DNA of 64,000 nt from Clostridium putrefaciens (GTDB lineage: Bacteria; Bacillota; Clostridia; Clostridiales; Clostridiaceae), in the NCBI RefSeq assembly GCF_900461105.1, contig NZ_UFWZ01000001.1:3043109-3107108 (forward strand), in the 5' to 3' direction. Positions 39,380 to 48,886 of the stretch are shown here, piece by piece. The notes beneath the pieces were generated by a model. The model saw only the letters and a program-made list of their open reading frames with translations. It ran no database searches and had not been told where the DNA came from. Position 1 is the stretch's first letter, and the number at the start of each line of letters is the position of its first letter. The translations under genes and the position numbers were made by a program.

Positions 39380-41299
39380 TTATTTAAATACTATTTCTAA
39401 AACATCTTCTATTGTATCTACTGATTTAACTTCTATATCAGTTAGTCCTGAAGGTATCTCTTTTTCATTATCCTTTGGTACTAATACAAGGGTTACACCC
39501 TTTCTTCTAGCCCCATATATCTTTTCAAATATTCCTCCTACAGGTTTTACTTTACCTCTAATAGATATTTCACCTGTAAGGGCTATATCTTGTCTTAACG
39601 GCTTTTCTAATAGTGCACTAATTATACAAGCTGTTATAGCTGCTCCTGCTGAAGGCCCATCAATCTTTCCTCCACCTATTACATTTACATGTACATCATA
39701 ATCTTTAATATCTTTGTCTGTAACTTTTCTTATTACAGCCGCGGCATTAAATACAGAGTCCTTAGCCATACTACCTGCAGTATCATTAAACCTTACTCTT
39801 CCCTTGCCCTTTTCTGTAGCTTTTAAGACAGATGCTTCTATTTCAATAGTAGAACCTATAAAACCACTTACACCTAGACCATATATATGTCCAATTTCAT
39901 ATTTCCCTCTATTATCTTCTAATGTATCATAAGGAGTAAATCTACTTATTGCTATTACCTCTTCAACATCTTTTTTAGTTATATATATATCATCTTTATT
40001 TTGTTTTTCTCCATAAAGTATATACCCATAACAATCGGATAACATGTTTACAGCTTTTCTTCCTTCTATTGTGTACCTACTAATTAGTTCTGAAACTCCG
40101 TCTTCTAATTTAACCTTAAGTTTATCTGCTGCATTTTCCACTATCTTTTCTATATCCTTTGAAGCTAGTGGTTCAAAGTAAACTTCAGTACATCTAGATC
40201 TTAAAGCAGGATTTAAATCCCTAGGTTCTTTAGTTGTAGCTCCTATTAAAACAAAATCTGCCGGTGCACCCTTTTCAAAAAGATACTTTATATACTTAGG
40301 TGTATTCTCATCATCTGGATCATAATATGAAGATGAAAACTCTACTCTTTTATCTTCTAGTACCTTTAAAAGTTTATTTTGAAGTATGGAATCAAGTTCC
40401 CCAATCTCATCTATAAACAAAACTCCACCATGAGCATCTGTAACAAGGCCTGGCTTTGGTTCTGGTATACCAACTTCAGCTAAATCCCTTTTACTACCCT
40501 GGTATATAGGATCATGTACTGATCCTAAAAGTGGATTAGTTATTTCTCTTGGATCCCATCTTAAAGTTGTACCGTCTACTTCTATAAACTTACCATCATT
40601 TGCAAATGGAGTAAGCTGAAGTTTCTTCGCCTCTTCTAATGCAAGTCTAGCTGCTGTAGTTTTACCAACCCCTGGAGGTCCATAAAGTATTATATGTTGA
40701 GGATAAGGAGATGATATCTTTGATAATAATGATTTTATAGCCCTTTCTTGTCCGATGATTTCATCAAAACCTTCTGGTCTTAAAAATGTCTGTAGGCTTT
40801 TGCCTAACTTTCTAGAATCTAAAGCCTCTAGGTCAGAATACTTTTTAAGGGTCTTAGTATTTTCTGGTCCCTTTTGCTTTCTTATTATTCCAAGTCTCAT
40901 ATCATCAATATACTTATCTTGTCTTTCCCTTAAAGCATCTTCTACCTGCTCTTCTATTTTGTTTTGTATATACTTTCTTGCTAGATTTTCAGACATCCAC
41001 TTATTTGTGTCTTCCATAACTTCATCTATTTCTTTTTCGCTTGGTATAGAAATAGCTATACCTTTACCATCGCTTACTATCTTATTTAAAGCATAGGCCC
41101 TTTTATATAAATCATCACTTTTTACATGCTTTTGTAATTTAAACTTTATGGTTCTAGCTCTTACTGCACCTTCATCTAAAACATTATTTAAAACTTCAAA
41201 AGATACATTTATTTGTGATTCTAAATCTATTTTATCATTTAAGATTTCTTCTATCTTTTCTATTTCTTCTATCTCTGATAACGCCTTTTCTGAATTCAA
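39380..41299 (-). CDS. lonC: ATP-dependent Lon-family protease (LonC type)
   Basis: This 639-residue protein combines an AAA+ domain (GPPGVGKTTAARLA; VLFIDEIGELD) with a C-terminal Lon protease domain whose catalytic Ser lies in DGPSAGAAI and Lys in RGKVKPVGG. It lacks the long N-terminal substrate-binding domain of LonA. A coiled, acidic N-terminal 150 residues replaces it, as in the clostridial LonC-type (spore-Lon-like) group. Position between dnaB and rplI is common in Clostridium. Substrates are unknown. Confidence 0.85.
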   Translation of the reverse strand: MNSEKALSEIEEIEKIEEILNDKIDLESQINVSFEVLNNVLDEGAVRARTIKFKLQKHVKSDDLYKRAYALNKIVSDGKGIAISIPSEKEIDEVMEDTNKWMSENLARKYIQNKIEEQVEDALRERQDKYIDDMRLGIIRKQKGPENTKTLKKYSDLEALDSRKLGKSLQTFLRPEGFDEIIGQERAIKSLLSKISSPYPQHIILYGPPGVGKTTAARLALEEAKKLQLTPFANDGKFIEVDGTTLRWDPREITNPLLGSVHDPIYQGSKRDLAEVGIPEPKPGLVTDAHGGVLFIDEIGELDSILQNKLLKVLEDKRVEFSSSYYDPDDENTPKYIKYLFEKGAPADFVLIGATTKEPRDLNPALRSRCTEVYFEPLASKDIEKIVENAADKLKVKLEDGVSELISRYTIEGRKAVNMLSDCYGYILYGEKQNKDDIYITKKDVEEVIAISRFTPYDTLEDNRGKYEIGHIYGLGVSGFIGSTIEIEASVLKATEKGKGRVRFNDTAGSMAKDSVFNAAAVIRKVTDKDIKDYDVHVNVIGGGKIDGPSAGAAITACIISALLEKPLRQDIALTGEISIRGKVKPVGGIFEKIYGARRKGVTLVLVPKDNEKEIPSGLTDIEVKSVDTIEDVLEIVFK

Positions 41300-41314
41300 T
41301 ATATATCCTCCTCG

Positions 41315-41758
41315 TTACTCTGCGGCAATAACAACTTTCATTTTTGTAGATATCTCAGGGTAAAGTTTTACCTCTACTTCGTAAGTTCCAACTTGTTTTA
41401 ATGTTTCCATAACTAGCTTTTTCTTATCTATATCTATTTTATATTGCTGCTTAATAAGCTTTGCTACATCTTTGTTTGTTATAGCTCCAAATAATCTTCC
41501 ACTTTCACCTGTTTTAGCTGCTATCTTTATCTCTTTTCCTTTTAATCCATTTGCAAGCTTTTGAGCTTCTTCTACTTCAGCAGACTTTTTCTTTCTCTCA
41601 TTTTCATTCTTTGTGTTTAATATATGCAAGTTTCCACTAGTTGCCTCTTCAGCAAGTTTATTTCTAAATAGAAAATTCCTTGCATATCCATCAGCTGCGT
41701 TTACAGCTTCTCCCTTTTTCCCAAGACCTTTAACATCTGATAATAATATTACCTTCAT
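41315..41758 (-). CDS. rplI: 50S ribosomal protein L9
   Basis: This 147-residue protein has the L9 N-terminal signature ([30 protein letters not shown]), a connecting helix rich in Lys/Glu and the C-terminal globular domain. Its start overlaps the gdpP end by four bases, a conserved gdpP-rplI coupling in Firmicutes. Confidence 0.97.
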   Translation of the reverse strand: MKVILLSDVKGLGKKGEAVNAADGYARNFLFRNKLAEEATSGNLHILNTKNENERKKKSAEVEEAQKLANGLKGKEIKIAAKTGESGRLFGAITNKDVAKLIKQQYKIDIDKKKLVMETLKQVGTYEVEVKLYPEISTKMKVVIAAE

Positions 41759-43734
41759 TTTTTGTCACCTTCCTTTAAGTATTTGCTTATAGAACCTTTT
41801 AACTTTCCTACTGCTTCATCTAAAGATGAATCATTAACTTTAGCTCCTGCCATAGTCATATGTCCACCACCACCAAGAGATTCTAATATAACCTGTACGT
41901 TTAAATCTCCAAAAGACCTACCACTTATATTAACATCATTATCTATTTTAACAAGAACAAAGGATGCCTTAATACCTGTAATATTTAGTAGTTCGTCTGA
42001 TGCTTGTGCTGCTATTATGGTATCTTGTATACTTGGTGGACAAGTAGCAATTGCAATATCATTTTCAACTACTACAGATTTTATTATTTCAGCCTTCTTT
42101 AAATAAGAAGATAAATCGTGACCAAACATCTTCTTTACATCAATGGTGTCTGCGCCTGATCTTCTTAAAAACGAAGCTGCTTCAAAAGTTCTAACCCCTG
42201 TCTTAAAATAAAAATTCTTAGTATCTAAACATATTCCTGCTAGAAGTGCTTCTGCTTCAATTTGAGTAAGCTTTGGTTTATCTAACATATATTGTATCAT
42301 TTCTGTAACTAATTCTGAAGTTGATGAAGCGTATGTTTCTATATAAGTTATAATAGAATCTTCTATAATATCAGGATTTCTTCTATGGTGATCTATTATC
42401 ATTCTCTTTTTAATTGAGTTTACTATTTCAGGATTTTGTACATAGCTGATACTGTGGACATCTACTAAAATTAAAAGACTATTTTCATCAATCTTAGGCA
42501 TACTATCCTTTGCTGTTAAAAATAAATCATCATATTCCTTATGCTTACTTAGTTTATCTAAAATATATTTTATATTATTATTACCATCTTCTAAAACTAT
42601 ATAGCACTCTTTATTTTTCTTCTTTATAGCACTACTTAGGCCTACAGCTGCACCTAAACAATCCATATCAGGATTTCGATGACCCATTATAAATATATTA
42701 CTACTCTCGCTAATTAGATTGTTTAATGAATGTGCTATAACTCTTGCTCTAACTTTAGTACGCTTTTCAACTTCTTTAGTATTCCCACCATAAAATGAAA
42801 GCTTTTCTCCATTTTTTATAACAACCTGATCTCCACCTCTTCCAAGGGCAAGCTCCTTGGCCTTATTAGCATAGTTATGATTTTCTAAAGGATTCTTACC
42901 ACCCCTACCAACTCCAACACTAAGAGTAACTGCTAGTTTATTTCCAAGATTTATTTCTCTAATTATATCTAAAATTTCAAACTTACGTCTCATATCTGCT
43001 TCTACATAAAGACTTTGAACAGATAAGACATATTTATTCGAAGAATATTTTCGTATCATAGCATTAATATTTTGAGCATAGCTATTTATAGCTCTTTCTA
43101 TTTCAGCTGCAAGTAAAGGCCTCATATCTTCCTCTGTACTTTTCATAACCTCATCTAAGTTGTCTACTTCGATTAACATTATATTTTCTTTAGCTTCTAT
43201 ATTCTTTTTACTAGTAGTTATATCATAAAAATATAATATTCTTAAAGAATGATCTACATAATTTTTATCTGGTGTTTTAACAATGCTTGTGTGAACATCA
43301 TAATAACCATCACCAACTTTTACATTATTATAGACTATCTTATCCGACTCTGGGTTTTCTTCTGTATCAAACTCTTCAATTAAATGATTTATATTTTTAC
43401 TTAGTACCTCTTCTCCCTTTAGTATATCTGAAAACCTATTATTATACCATGATATATTACCTTGTTCTCCTACTATCAGTAATGGAAATGGAAGATTTAT
43501 CAACATGTTTTTAGTAGCTTCATCTAAGTTTTCAGAAAAGTCTTCTAAAAACTCCTTCCAATTATTATTCTTTTCTCTTAAATTATTATAATTATAATAT
43601 ATAAGACAAAGGTAGATTAAACAAAATAAAATTCCTTCTATAAAATGGCCCTTTATAAATAATAAGGATATAAGTATTCCTATAATACTCATATAAACCT
43701 TTGTATTAGTTACTAATCTTTTATACCTCTCCAC
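41755..43734 (-). CDS. gdpP: Cyclic-di-AMP phosphodiesterase GdpP (YybT)
   Basis: This 659-residue membrane protein has two N-terminal helices, a PAS-like domain (about 85-150) and a degenerate GGDEF domain. It ends in DHH/DHHA1 domains with [14 protein letters not shown], the DHH core in [11 protein letters not shown] and [11 protein letters not shown]. It hydrolyses c-di-AMP and so affects wall stress and potassium balance. The GGDEF signature is not conserved, as expected for the family. Confidence 0.95.
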   Translation of the reverse strand: MERYKRLVTNTKVYMSIIGILISLLFIKGHFIEGILFCLIYLCLIYYNYNNLREKNNNWKEFLEDFSENLDEATKNMLINLPFPLLIVGEQGNISWYNNRFSDILKGEEVLSKNINHLIEEFDTEENPESDKIVYNNVKVGDGYYDVHTSIVKTPDKNYVDHSLRILYFYDITTSKKNIEAKENIMLIEVDNLDEVMKSTEEDMRPLLAAEIERAINSYAQNINAMIRKYSSNKYVLSVQSLYVEADMRRKFEILDIIREINLGNKLAVTLSVGVGRGGKNPLENHNYANKAKELALGRGGDQVVIKNGEKLSFYGGNTKEVEKRTKVRARVIAHSLNNLISESSNIFIMGHRNPDMDCLGAAVGLSSAIKKKNKECYIVLEDGNNNIKYILDKLSKHKEYDDLFLTAKDSMPKIDENSLLILVDVHSISYVQNPEIVNSIKKRMIIDHHRRNPDIIEDSIITYIETYASSTSELVTEMIQYMLDKPKLTQIEAEALLAGICLDTKNFYFKTGVRTFEAASFLRRSGADTIDVKKMFGHDLSSYLKKAEIIKSVVVENDIAIATCPPSIQDTIIAAQASDELLNITGIKASFVLVKIDNDVNISGRSFGDLNVQVILESLGGGGHMTMAGAKVNDSSLDEAVGKLKGSISKYLKEGDKK

Positions 43735-43797
43735 AATAAGCCGCCTTCCTAAATTAATACGATTATGAATTATTAAATTCCTTTATATAATTTAGTA

Positions 43798-44808
43798 TCA
43801 TTTTTTAAATCTGTTTTTAAAAGTATTACGTAAGCTATTTGGATTTATTTCTCTAAGATCTATAAATATATCTCCAAGCCCTAAATAAGCAACAAATAAA
43901 ATAAACGGCTGTATAATAAATAGCATAATTACTACAAAAGTCTTTATTCCCTTTTTATTATTAAATCTCTTTTCTAAGTAATAAAATATAAGCGATAATC
44001 CATCTATTAAAAGCATAAATTGAAATAAAGTAACACTAAATGGAAGTAAATATTCTCCTAAAGGTATCTTATATGAATTAAGTATAATACTTAAACAAAT
44101 AGCAATTATAAATCCTGCAGCTACCCTATCATCAAAATACCACTTCGTAAAAGGTTTAGGCTCTTCAACTTCATATCCCAACCTCTTTAAAACCTTATTT
44201 GCAATAATGATATTTATATAAGCTGATATAGCAAGTATAATTATAATAACAGCTGGAATCATAATTAATAGCGTTCTTGCATCTAAAGATTCTAATAAAG
44301 TCATGGTGGGATTACTTGTAATATCTATTCCTAGGCCTTCATATATACCCTTGCTTATAGCAATACTTTCTTTAAATGGTTTTATGAACATAATATTTAT
44401 ATATCCATCAAGTGAAGTTTTAACTATGAACGACATGTATATATACACACCAATTACCATTTGTATAAATCCTGCAATTGTTTGATATAAAAGTGTCTTA
44501 AAAAATCCCCTTTTGTGTTTTATACAGTATCCTAATGTAATTCCCAAAAACAATATGCTAATTGACGAAATTATTGCTCTAATAGGATCAATAAACATTA
44601 ACATAACTATGAAACTCAAAATACAAGTTAACAATGCAATCTTTCCGTTATGCCTTACATATAATATTACTACAGGTAATGGTAATGCTATAGATATTAC
44701 TGCTCCTAAAATGGGAACATATATTATTATAAAATTAAGTATAATAATAATTGCAGCCATCAAACCCACTTCTAATATTTCTTTTGTAGTGTATTTTCTA
44801 TTTTGCAT
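43798..44808 (-). CDS. YybS-like DUF2232 membrane protein
   Basis: This 336-residue polytopic protein has about eight hydrophobic segments. It matches the DUF2232/YybS type by length and by its fixed place just upstream of gdpP and rplI. Its opening segment (YTTKEILEVGLMAAIII) resembles the S-component fold of ECF transporters, but no ligand can be inferred. It is transcribed with gdpP, 63 bases away. Confidence 0.8.
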   Translation of the reverse strand: MQNRKYTTKEILEVGLMAAIIIILNFIIIYVPILGAVISIALPLPVVILYVRHNGKIALLTCILSFIVMLMFIDPIRAIISSISILFLGITLGYCIKHKRGFFKTLLYQTIAGFIQMVIGVYIYMSFIVKTSLDGYINIMFIKPFKESIAISKGIYEGLGIDITSNPTMTLLESLDARTLLIMIPAVIIIILAISAYINIIIANKVLKRLGYEVEEPKPFTKWYFDDRVAAGFIIAICLSIILNSYKIPLGEYLLPFSVTLFQFMLLIDGLSLIFYYLEKRFNNKKGIKTFVVIMLFIIQPFILFVAYLGLGDIFIDLREINPNSLRNTFKNRFKK

Positions 44809-44844
44809 AATTTCCTCCTAAAATAAAGCTTGTTAAAATAAGAC

Positions 44845-45159
44845 CTATCTTTCCTTTAAGTGAGAATTTAATTTAGAAAGATTTTTACCATCCTTCTCCA
44901 CTACATCCTCTTCTATTATTCCAATCTTAAGTTTCTTTTTCATTGTCTCATCTACAGCGGTGTACGAATATCCTAACCTTTCTGCTAAAACATATAGTAT
45001 TATTATTGCCCCGGAAATGCATTCTAATATTGCTTCTTGAGCTACATTACTACCCTTTGTTAATAATTTAAAAAATTCTGCTATCACAGATAACAGTTGT
45101 GATTTCAATCCTTCTATTATTTTTATATCTGACATTATATTAAAGTTATCCTGTTTCAA
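44845..45159 (-). CDS. MazG-like protein
   Basis: This 104-residue protein has short helices and an ERLGYSYTAVDETMKKKLKIG segment that fits the clostridial MazG-like family found beside rpsR-ssb-rpsF and gdpP. The classical MazG metal ligands (EExxE) are not obvious, so pyrophosphohydrolase activity is uncertain. It stands just upstream of the YybS-like gene. Confidence 0.6.
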   Translation of the reverse strand: MKQDNFNIMSDIKIIEGLKSQLLSVIAEFFKLLTKGSNVAQEAILECISGAIIILYVLAERLGYSYTAVDETMKKKLKIGIIEEDVVEKDGKNLSKLNSHLKER

Positions 45160-45273
45160 TATAACCCCTCCTATATTCCCTTACTGATATTATACCTTAA
45201 AGGTTAAGATTAAAATATATATCTATTGTAGTTTTCTTTCAATATTTATGCAACTAGTTAATAGCTTAGTGAC

Positions 45274-45873
45274 CTATGGCTTTTCATTTAATCTAGAATA
45301 CCCAAATACTTCTGCAACTGATAAGAACTTACTAGACTCCTCTGAATTGCCATTAGCCTTGTAAACCTCTGAAAGAAGGTGATATATTTGTGCATTTGAA
45401 GGTTCTATACTTAAAGCAGTTTTTAGTATACTTATTGCGTCATAGAGCTTACCTTCTTTTAAAAGCTCTTTAGCTGTATCTATGTAACTTAAATTATCCC
45501 CATTTTCAAATAACATTCCTTTAGGTAAATCTTTTAACATTGATCTTATCTTGTCTTGGGTAAAAGGTCTTTGAAGATAAGCTATAGACCCTAGTTTGGT
45601 GCAATCTACAGAATTCTTTACTGTTTCAAAATCTATCATTATTATAACTGGCGTTAATATACCCTTACCCCTTATTTTTCTAATCACTTCTGTTACACTG
45701 ATTTGTGGCATCTTTATATCTATAAATGCCAGATACAGCTTTTTCTTTTCCAAAACCTCTAAGGCATCATATCCATTTTTACATTGTATAACTTCATATC
45801 CCTCTAACTCTAGGCATGTACTCAACATCATTCTTATACTTTTAGTATCATCTACAACAAGTACTTTTTGCAT
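45274..45873 (-). CDS. Orphan response regulator with TPR-like C terminus
   Basis: This 199-residue protein starts with a CheY receiver (VLVVDDTKSIRMML; phospho-acceptor Asp in LAFIDIKMP; conserved Lys replaced in the YLQRPFT stretch). It then has about 60 residues resembling a tetratricopeptide pair (YDAISILKTALSIEPSNAQI). There is no DNA-binding domain, so it probably acts by protein contact. In the receiver the usual KPF lysine is RPF, which may alter signalling. The histidine kinase just upstream is reduced to a fragment. Confidence 0.8.
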   Translation of the reverse strand: MQKVLVVDDTKSIRMMLSTCLELEGYEVIQCKNGYDALEVLEKKKLYLAFIDIKMPQISVTEVIRKIRGKGILTPVIIMIDFETVKNSVDCTKLGSIAYLQRPFTQDKIRSMLKDLPKGMLFENGDNLSYIDTAKELLKEGKLYDAISILKTALSIEPSNAQIYHLLSEVYKANGNSEESSKFLSVAEVFGYSRLNEKP

Positions 45874-45885
45874 AGTAAATTCCTC

Positions 45886-45966
45886 CTATATTTCTTCATT
45901 TATAGGTAAAGCTATGATGAATTCACTACCTTCCCCAAAGGTACTGTTACACCTTATTTCTGCTTT
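45886..45966 (-). pseudogene. Histidine kinase C-terminal fragment
   Basis: A minus-strand frame of 26 codons reads KAEIRCNSTFGEGSEFIIAL and ends LPINEEI before TAG. This is the G2 box and final strand of a HATPase_c domain (GEGSEFIIALP). The frame is closed immediately upstream by TAA, so the rest of the kinase is gone. It lies 13 bases upstream of the response regulator, its likely former partner. Confidence 0.7.
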
Positions 45967-46060
45967 TTAATACCCTCTTCTCTTCTATAGTCTACACCCT
46001 ATATAATTTAAAAAACACTACATAATAGCTAATTATAAGCTAAATTTATTATGTAAATCA

Positions 46061-46091
46061 AAAAAAATAAACCCCATCGTACGATGAGGTT
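46061..46091 (-). terminator. Terminator of the rpsF-ssb-rpsR operon
   Basis: AACCCCATCGT pairs with ACGATGAGGTT with one mismatch. On the minus strand it is followed by a long T-run (AAAAAAA at 46061-46067 on the plus strand). It lies 14 bases beyond the rpsR stop. Confidence 0.85.
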
Positions 46092-46104
46092 ATACTTTAA
46101 CCAT

Positions 46105-46380
46105 TTATTGTTCTGTTGTAAATGGTAATAATGCTATGTTTCTTGATCTCTTTATAGCGCCTGTTACTTCTCTTTGATGTTTAGCGCAAGCTCCGGAAAT
46201 TCTTCTTGGAAGAATCTTTCCTCTTTCAGTTATAAACTTTCTAAGTTTATTTACGTCTTTATAATCTATACTTCCAGACTTATCCATACAGAATGTGCAG
46301 ACCTTTTTCTTAGAACGTCTCATTTTTCCGCCGCCGCCGCCGCTTCTTCTCATACCGCTGTCTTTTTGATCTCTACTCAT
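46105..46380 (-). CDS. rpsR: 30S ribosomal protein S18
   Basis: This 91-residue S18 has a glycine- and arginine-rich N terminus ([16 protein letters not shown]) and the core motifs [32 protein letters not shown] and [16 protein letters not shown] ending. The Cys pair CTFC near the start belongs to the zinc-type S18 form. It closes the operon rpsF-ssb-rpsR. Confidence 0.97.
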   Translation of the reverse strand: MSRDQKDSGMRRSGGGGGKMRRSKKKVCTFCMDKSGSIDYKDVNKLRKFITERGKILPRRISGACAKHQREVTGAIKRSRNIALLPFTTEQ

Positions 46381-46403
46381 GCTATTTCCTCCTTACTTTT
46401 AAA

Positions 46404-46847
46404 TTAAAATGGAATGTCCCCATCATCAACAGGGGTCATATCATCATCACTGAACTGTTGTGGTCCTCCAAAGGATGTTTCACCTAATGACGAACCTTGG
46501 TTAGAATTGCCTCCAAATGTTGCTTCTTTGTTGCCCCATTCTAAGAATTGGACTTCCTCAGCTACAACCTCTGTAACATATCTTCTAGTACCATCTTTGG
46601 CTTCGTAAGACCTAGTTTGAATCCTACCGCTTACTCCCATGAGTTTACCTTTATTCATGTAGTTTGCAGTGGCTTCTGCTTGCTTTCCCCATACCACAAC
46701 TGGTATGAAGTCTGCTTCTTTTTGAGCAGCTTTAGGATTATACCTATCTACTGCTAAGGTCAATGTGGTAACTGCTGTCCCGTTTCCTGGAGTAAACCTC
46801 AATTCAGGATCTTTCGTCAATCTTCCGATTAAAACTACTTTGTTCAA
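46404..46847 (-). CDS. ssb: Single-stranded DNA-binding protein
   Basis: This 147-residue SSB has an OB-fold ([44 protein letters not shown]), a short Gly/Asn/Gln linker and the acidic interaction tip [13 protein letters not shown]. It lies between rpsF and rpsR as in most Firmicutes. Confidence 0.97.
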   Translation of the reverse strand: MNKVVLIGRLTKDPELRFTPGNGTAVTTLTLAVDRYNPKAAQKEADFIPVVVWGKQAEATANYMNKGKLMGVSGRIQTRSYEAKDGTRRYVTEVVAEEVQFLEWGNKEATFGGNSNQGSSLGETSFGGPQQFSDDDMTPVDDGDIPF

Positions 46848-46860
46848 TTAACCCACCACC

Positions 46861-47148
46861 TTATTCTTCTTCTTTAACTATGATATGTCTTACTATACCA
46901 TCAGTGATTCTGAATATTCTATCTAATTCTTTAGGTAATTCAGGATTAGCACTGAAGTTTATCAAAGTGTAGTATCCTTCATTAACTTTCTTAATTTCAT
47001 AAGCTAATTTTCTTTTGCCCCAGAAATCAACATTGTCAACTACTCCACCATTAGTTTCTATTACACCTTTAAACTTTTCGATGTTAGCTTTAACAGCCTC
47101 TTCTTCCATTGTTGGATGTAATATAAATATAGTTTCATACTTTCTCAT
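46861..47148 (-). CDS. rpsF: 30S ribosomal protein S6
   Basis: This 95-residue S6 begins MRKYETIFILHPTMEEE and carries GKRKLAYEIKKVNEGYYTLINF. It is the first gene of the rpsF-ssb-rpsR operon. A probable S6:S18 leader hairpin lies just upstream of its AGGAGGTG ribosome site. Confidence 0.97.
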   Translation of the reverse strand: MRKYETIFILHPTMEEEAVKANIEKFKGVIETNGGVVDNVDFWGKRKLAYEIKKVNEGYYTLINFSANPELPKELDRIFRITDGIVRHIIVKEEE

Positions 47149-47165
47149 TGCACTTCACCTCCTCC

Positions 47166-47215
47166 CCCCGGACTAACGGCTGTGATTTTATCACAGCAGG
47201 GATCACGTCAAATAA
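47166..47215 (-). promoter_or_regulatory. Probable S6:S18 autoregulatory leader of rpsF
   Basis: On the minus strand GCTGTGA (47197-47191) and TCACAGC (47185-47179) form a perfect hairpin with a five-base loop. The 3' side continues CGTTAGTCCGGGG, pairing partly with GTGATCCC upstream and exposing a CCG. This fits the described S6:S18-binding leader (a stem with a CCG bulge) in position. The detailed fold is not proven here. Confidence 0.55.
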
Positions 47216-47257
47216 TCTTAACATAACCTATTTTTAAAGTCAATATCATTATTTATC

Positions 47258-47437
47258 TTAAAGTATCTTTTTAATATCTTTTTCAAATTTACTTCTAGGA
47301 ATCATAACTATTCTATTGCAACCCTTACACTTTATCTTAATATCTGCTCCAACTCTTATTATTTCCCAGTCATAACTTCCGCAAGGATGTTGTTTTTTCA
47401 TTTGGACTACATCACCTAGATTGAAAGTCTTATCCAT
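47258..47437 (-). CDS. DUF951 family protein
   Basis: This 59-residue protein starts MDKTFNLGDVVQMKKQHPCG and has a CKGC pair in IKCKGCNRIVMIPRS. DUF951 is a small conserved Firmicute protein often placed next to mscS or ychF near rpsF. The cysteines (HPCG plus CKGC) suggest a metal site. Function unknown. ATG 47437 follows GGAGGATAAG. Confidence 0.85.
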   Translation of the reverse strand: MDKTFNLGDVVQMKKQHPCGSYDWEIIRVGADIKIKCKGCNRIVMIPRSKFEKDIKKIL

Positions 47438-47464
47438 TACTTATCCTCCCCGTCCTATACTTTT

Positions 47465-48343
47465 TTAAACATTATTTAAACTATCACCTTTTATGACTAC
47501 TCTTTTGGGATAAGGAACCTTAACTTTATGAAGATCTAAAGTGTTTTTAATTTCTTTTCTTAATGCATTCTCACATTCCCATTGTGTCATAGGTTTAGCC
47601 CTTCCTACAACTCTTACGGTAAATCCAAACTCTTTTATAGCTGTAACACCGATAACTTTGGGTCCATCTACTATATTTTCATTATTCTTAAAGTTTTCAC
47701 ATATAGAATTTAATATATCTACTACATTATCTATATCTTCTTCCCTTGCTATATCTACATCAATAAGAACCCTCATAGATCCTCTAGAATGGTTTGTAAC
47801 TGTATTTATATTTCCATTAGGTATAAGATGTAAGTCTCCGTTAAAATCCCTAATCTTAGTTAATCTAAGACCTATTCCTTCTACAATTCCACTCTTCTGT
47901 TCAATATCTATATAGTCATCTACTGTAAATTGATCTTCAAATAAAATAAAGAATCCATTTATAATATCTTTTACAAAGTTTTGTGCTGCAAATCCTATCG
48001 CTACCCCACCCATTCCAGCAAATGTGAGACTTATAGGCCCTACTATTTGGGTTAATATAGATGCCATCCCAAAAAAGTATACTGTATACCTTAATATACT
48101 CTTTAGAAGTGTTCCAAGGGTACTCGCCTTTTTGACATCCAGTGAAACCTTCATTTTACTTTGCTTTTTAATAAACTTATCAATAAATTTAGTTCCAAGC
48201 TTAACCATAACAAACATTATAGCTACTATGAAAATTATATTTAATATTTTAAAAAAGAACCCTTGAATCTTTTCCATGGATACCCAAAACTTTCCTATAC
48301 CTATAAATTGATCATTAATTTGAATAAAAGAACTTAATAACAT
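47465..48343 (-). CDS. Small-conductance mechanosensitive channel (MscS family)
   Basis: This 292-residue protein has three hydrophobic helices; the pore helix reads PISLTFAGMGGVAIGFAAQN with the Gly/Ala pattern of MscS TM3. The beta-domain follows (FFILFEDQFTVDDYIDI; LHLIPNGNINTVTNHSRG). It opens on membrane tension to release solutes. It lies 28 bases upstream of the DUF951 gene on the same strand. Confidence 0.92.
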   Translation of the reverse strand: MLLSSFIQINDQFIGIGKFWVSMEKIQGFFFKILNIIFIVAIMFVMVKLGTKFIDKFIKKQSKMKVSLDVKKASTLGTLLKSILRYTVYFFGMASILTQIVGPISLTFAGMGGVAIGFAAQNFVKDIINGFFILFEDQFTVDDYIDIEQKSGIVEGIGLRLTKIRDFNGDLHLIPNGNINTVTNHSRGSMRVLIDVDIAREEDIDNVVDILNSICENFKNNENIVDGPKVIGVTAIKEFGFTVRVVGRAKPMTQWECENALRKEIKNTLDLHKVKVPYPKRVVIKGDSLNNV

Positions 48344-48365
48344 AATTCCTCCTAAACATAAATAT

Positions 48366-48614
48366 TTATATTAATTGTTCAAACCTATCTTCACTTTTAT
48401 AATAAAGGTTTTTTATATGTATTTCATCATTATCTATGATATTTTTGATTAAATCGTAATTATCCTTTGAAAACCTTATGCTGATTCCACAACTTTGTGT
48501 TATATAAGTAGGTGTTGGCATTATTATAACTTTAACACCCTTATCTTTTAATATCTTTTCTGACTCTATTGCATCATGTGTATTTTTAAATACTATTAAA
48601 TAATAATCTTTCAT
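48366..48614 (-). CDS. DUF3343 family protein (putative Se/S carrier-like)
   Basis: This 82-residue protein has a ferredoxin-like alpha/beta pattern and the conserved PTPTYITQSCGISIRF segment with a single Cys. DUF3343 proteins are often encoded with cysteine desulfurases and selenium-related genes and are suspected chalcogen carriers. Here an EF2568-type desulfurase is divergently encoded 270 bases away. The function is inferred from that context. Confidence 0.8.
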   Translation of the reverse strand: MKDYYLIVFKNTHDAIESEKILKDKGVKVIIMPTPTYITQSCGISIRFSKDNYDLIKNIIDNDEIHIKNLYYKSEDRFEQLI

Positions 48615-48886
48615 AAATTACATTTAGTGATAGATTGTTATCACTAAAATTTCCCTCCCCTTGTTTTGAAGTTCACATATTTTATGATTATTATACTTTA
48701 AGCTAAATTCATTGTCAAACAAGTAGATTCAAGCCTTATAAGATTTGAATAATTATATTTTGAAAAAGTTTATCTTAATCTCCCGCAATGTATTATTAAA
48801 ATATATTTTAACAGTAGATTACTGAAAAATATCCATCTATGAATTATAATAGTAGTATACTAATAAATACTAGGAGGTAATTTGTG

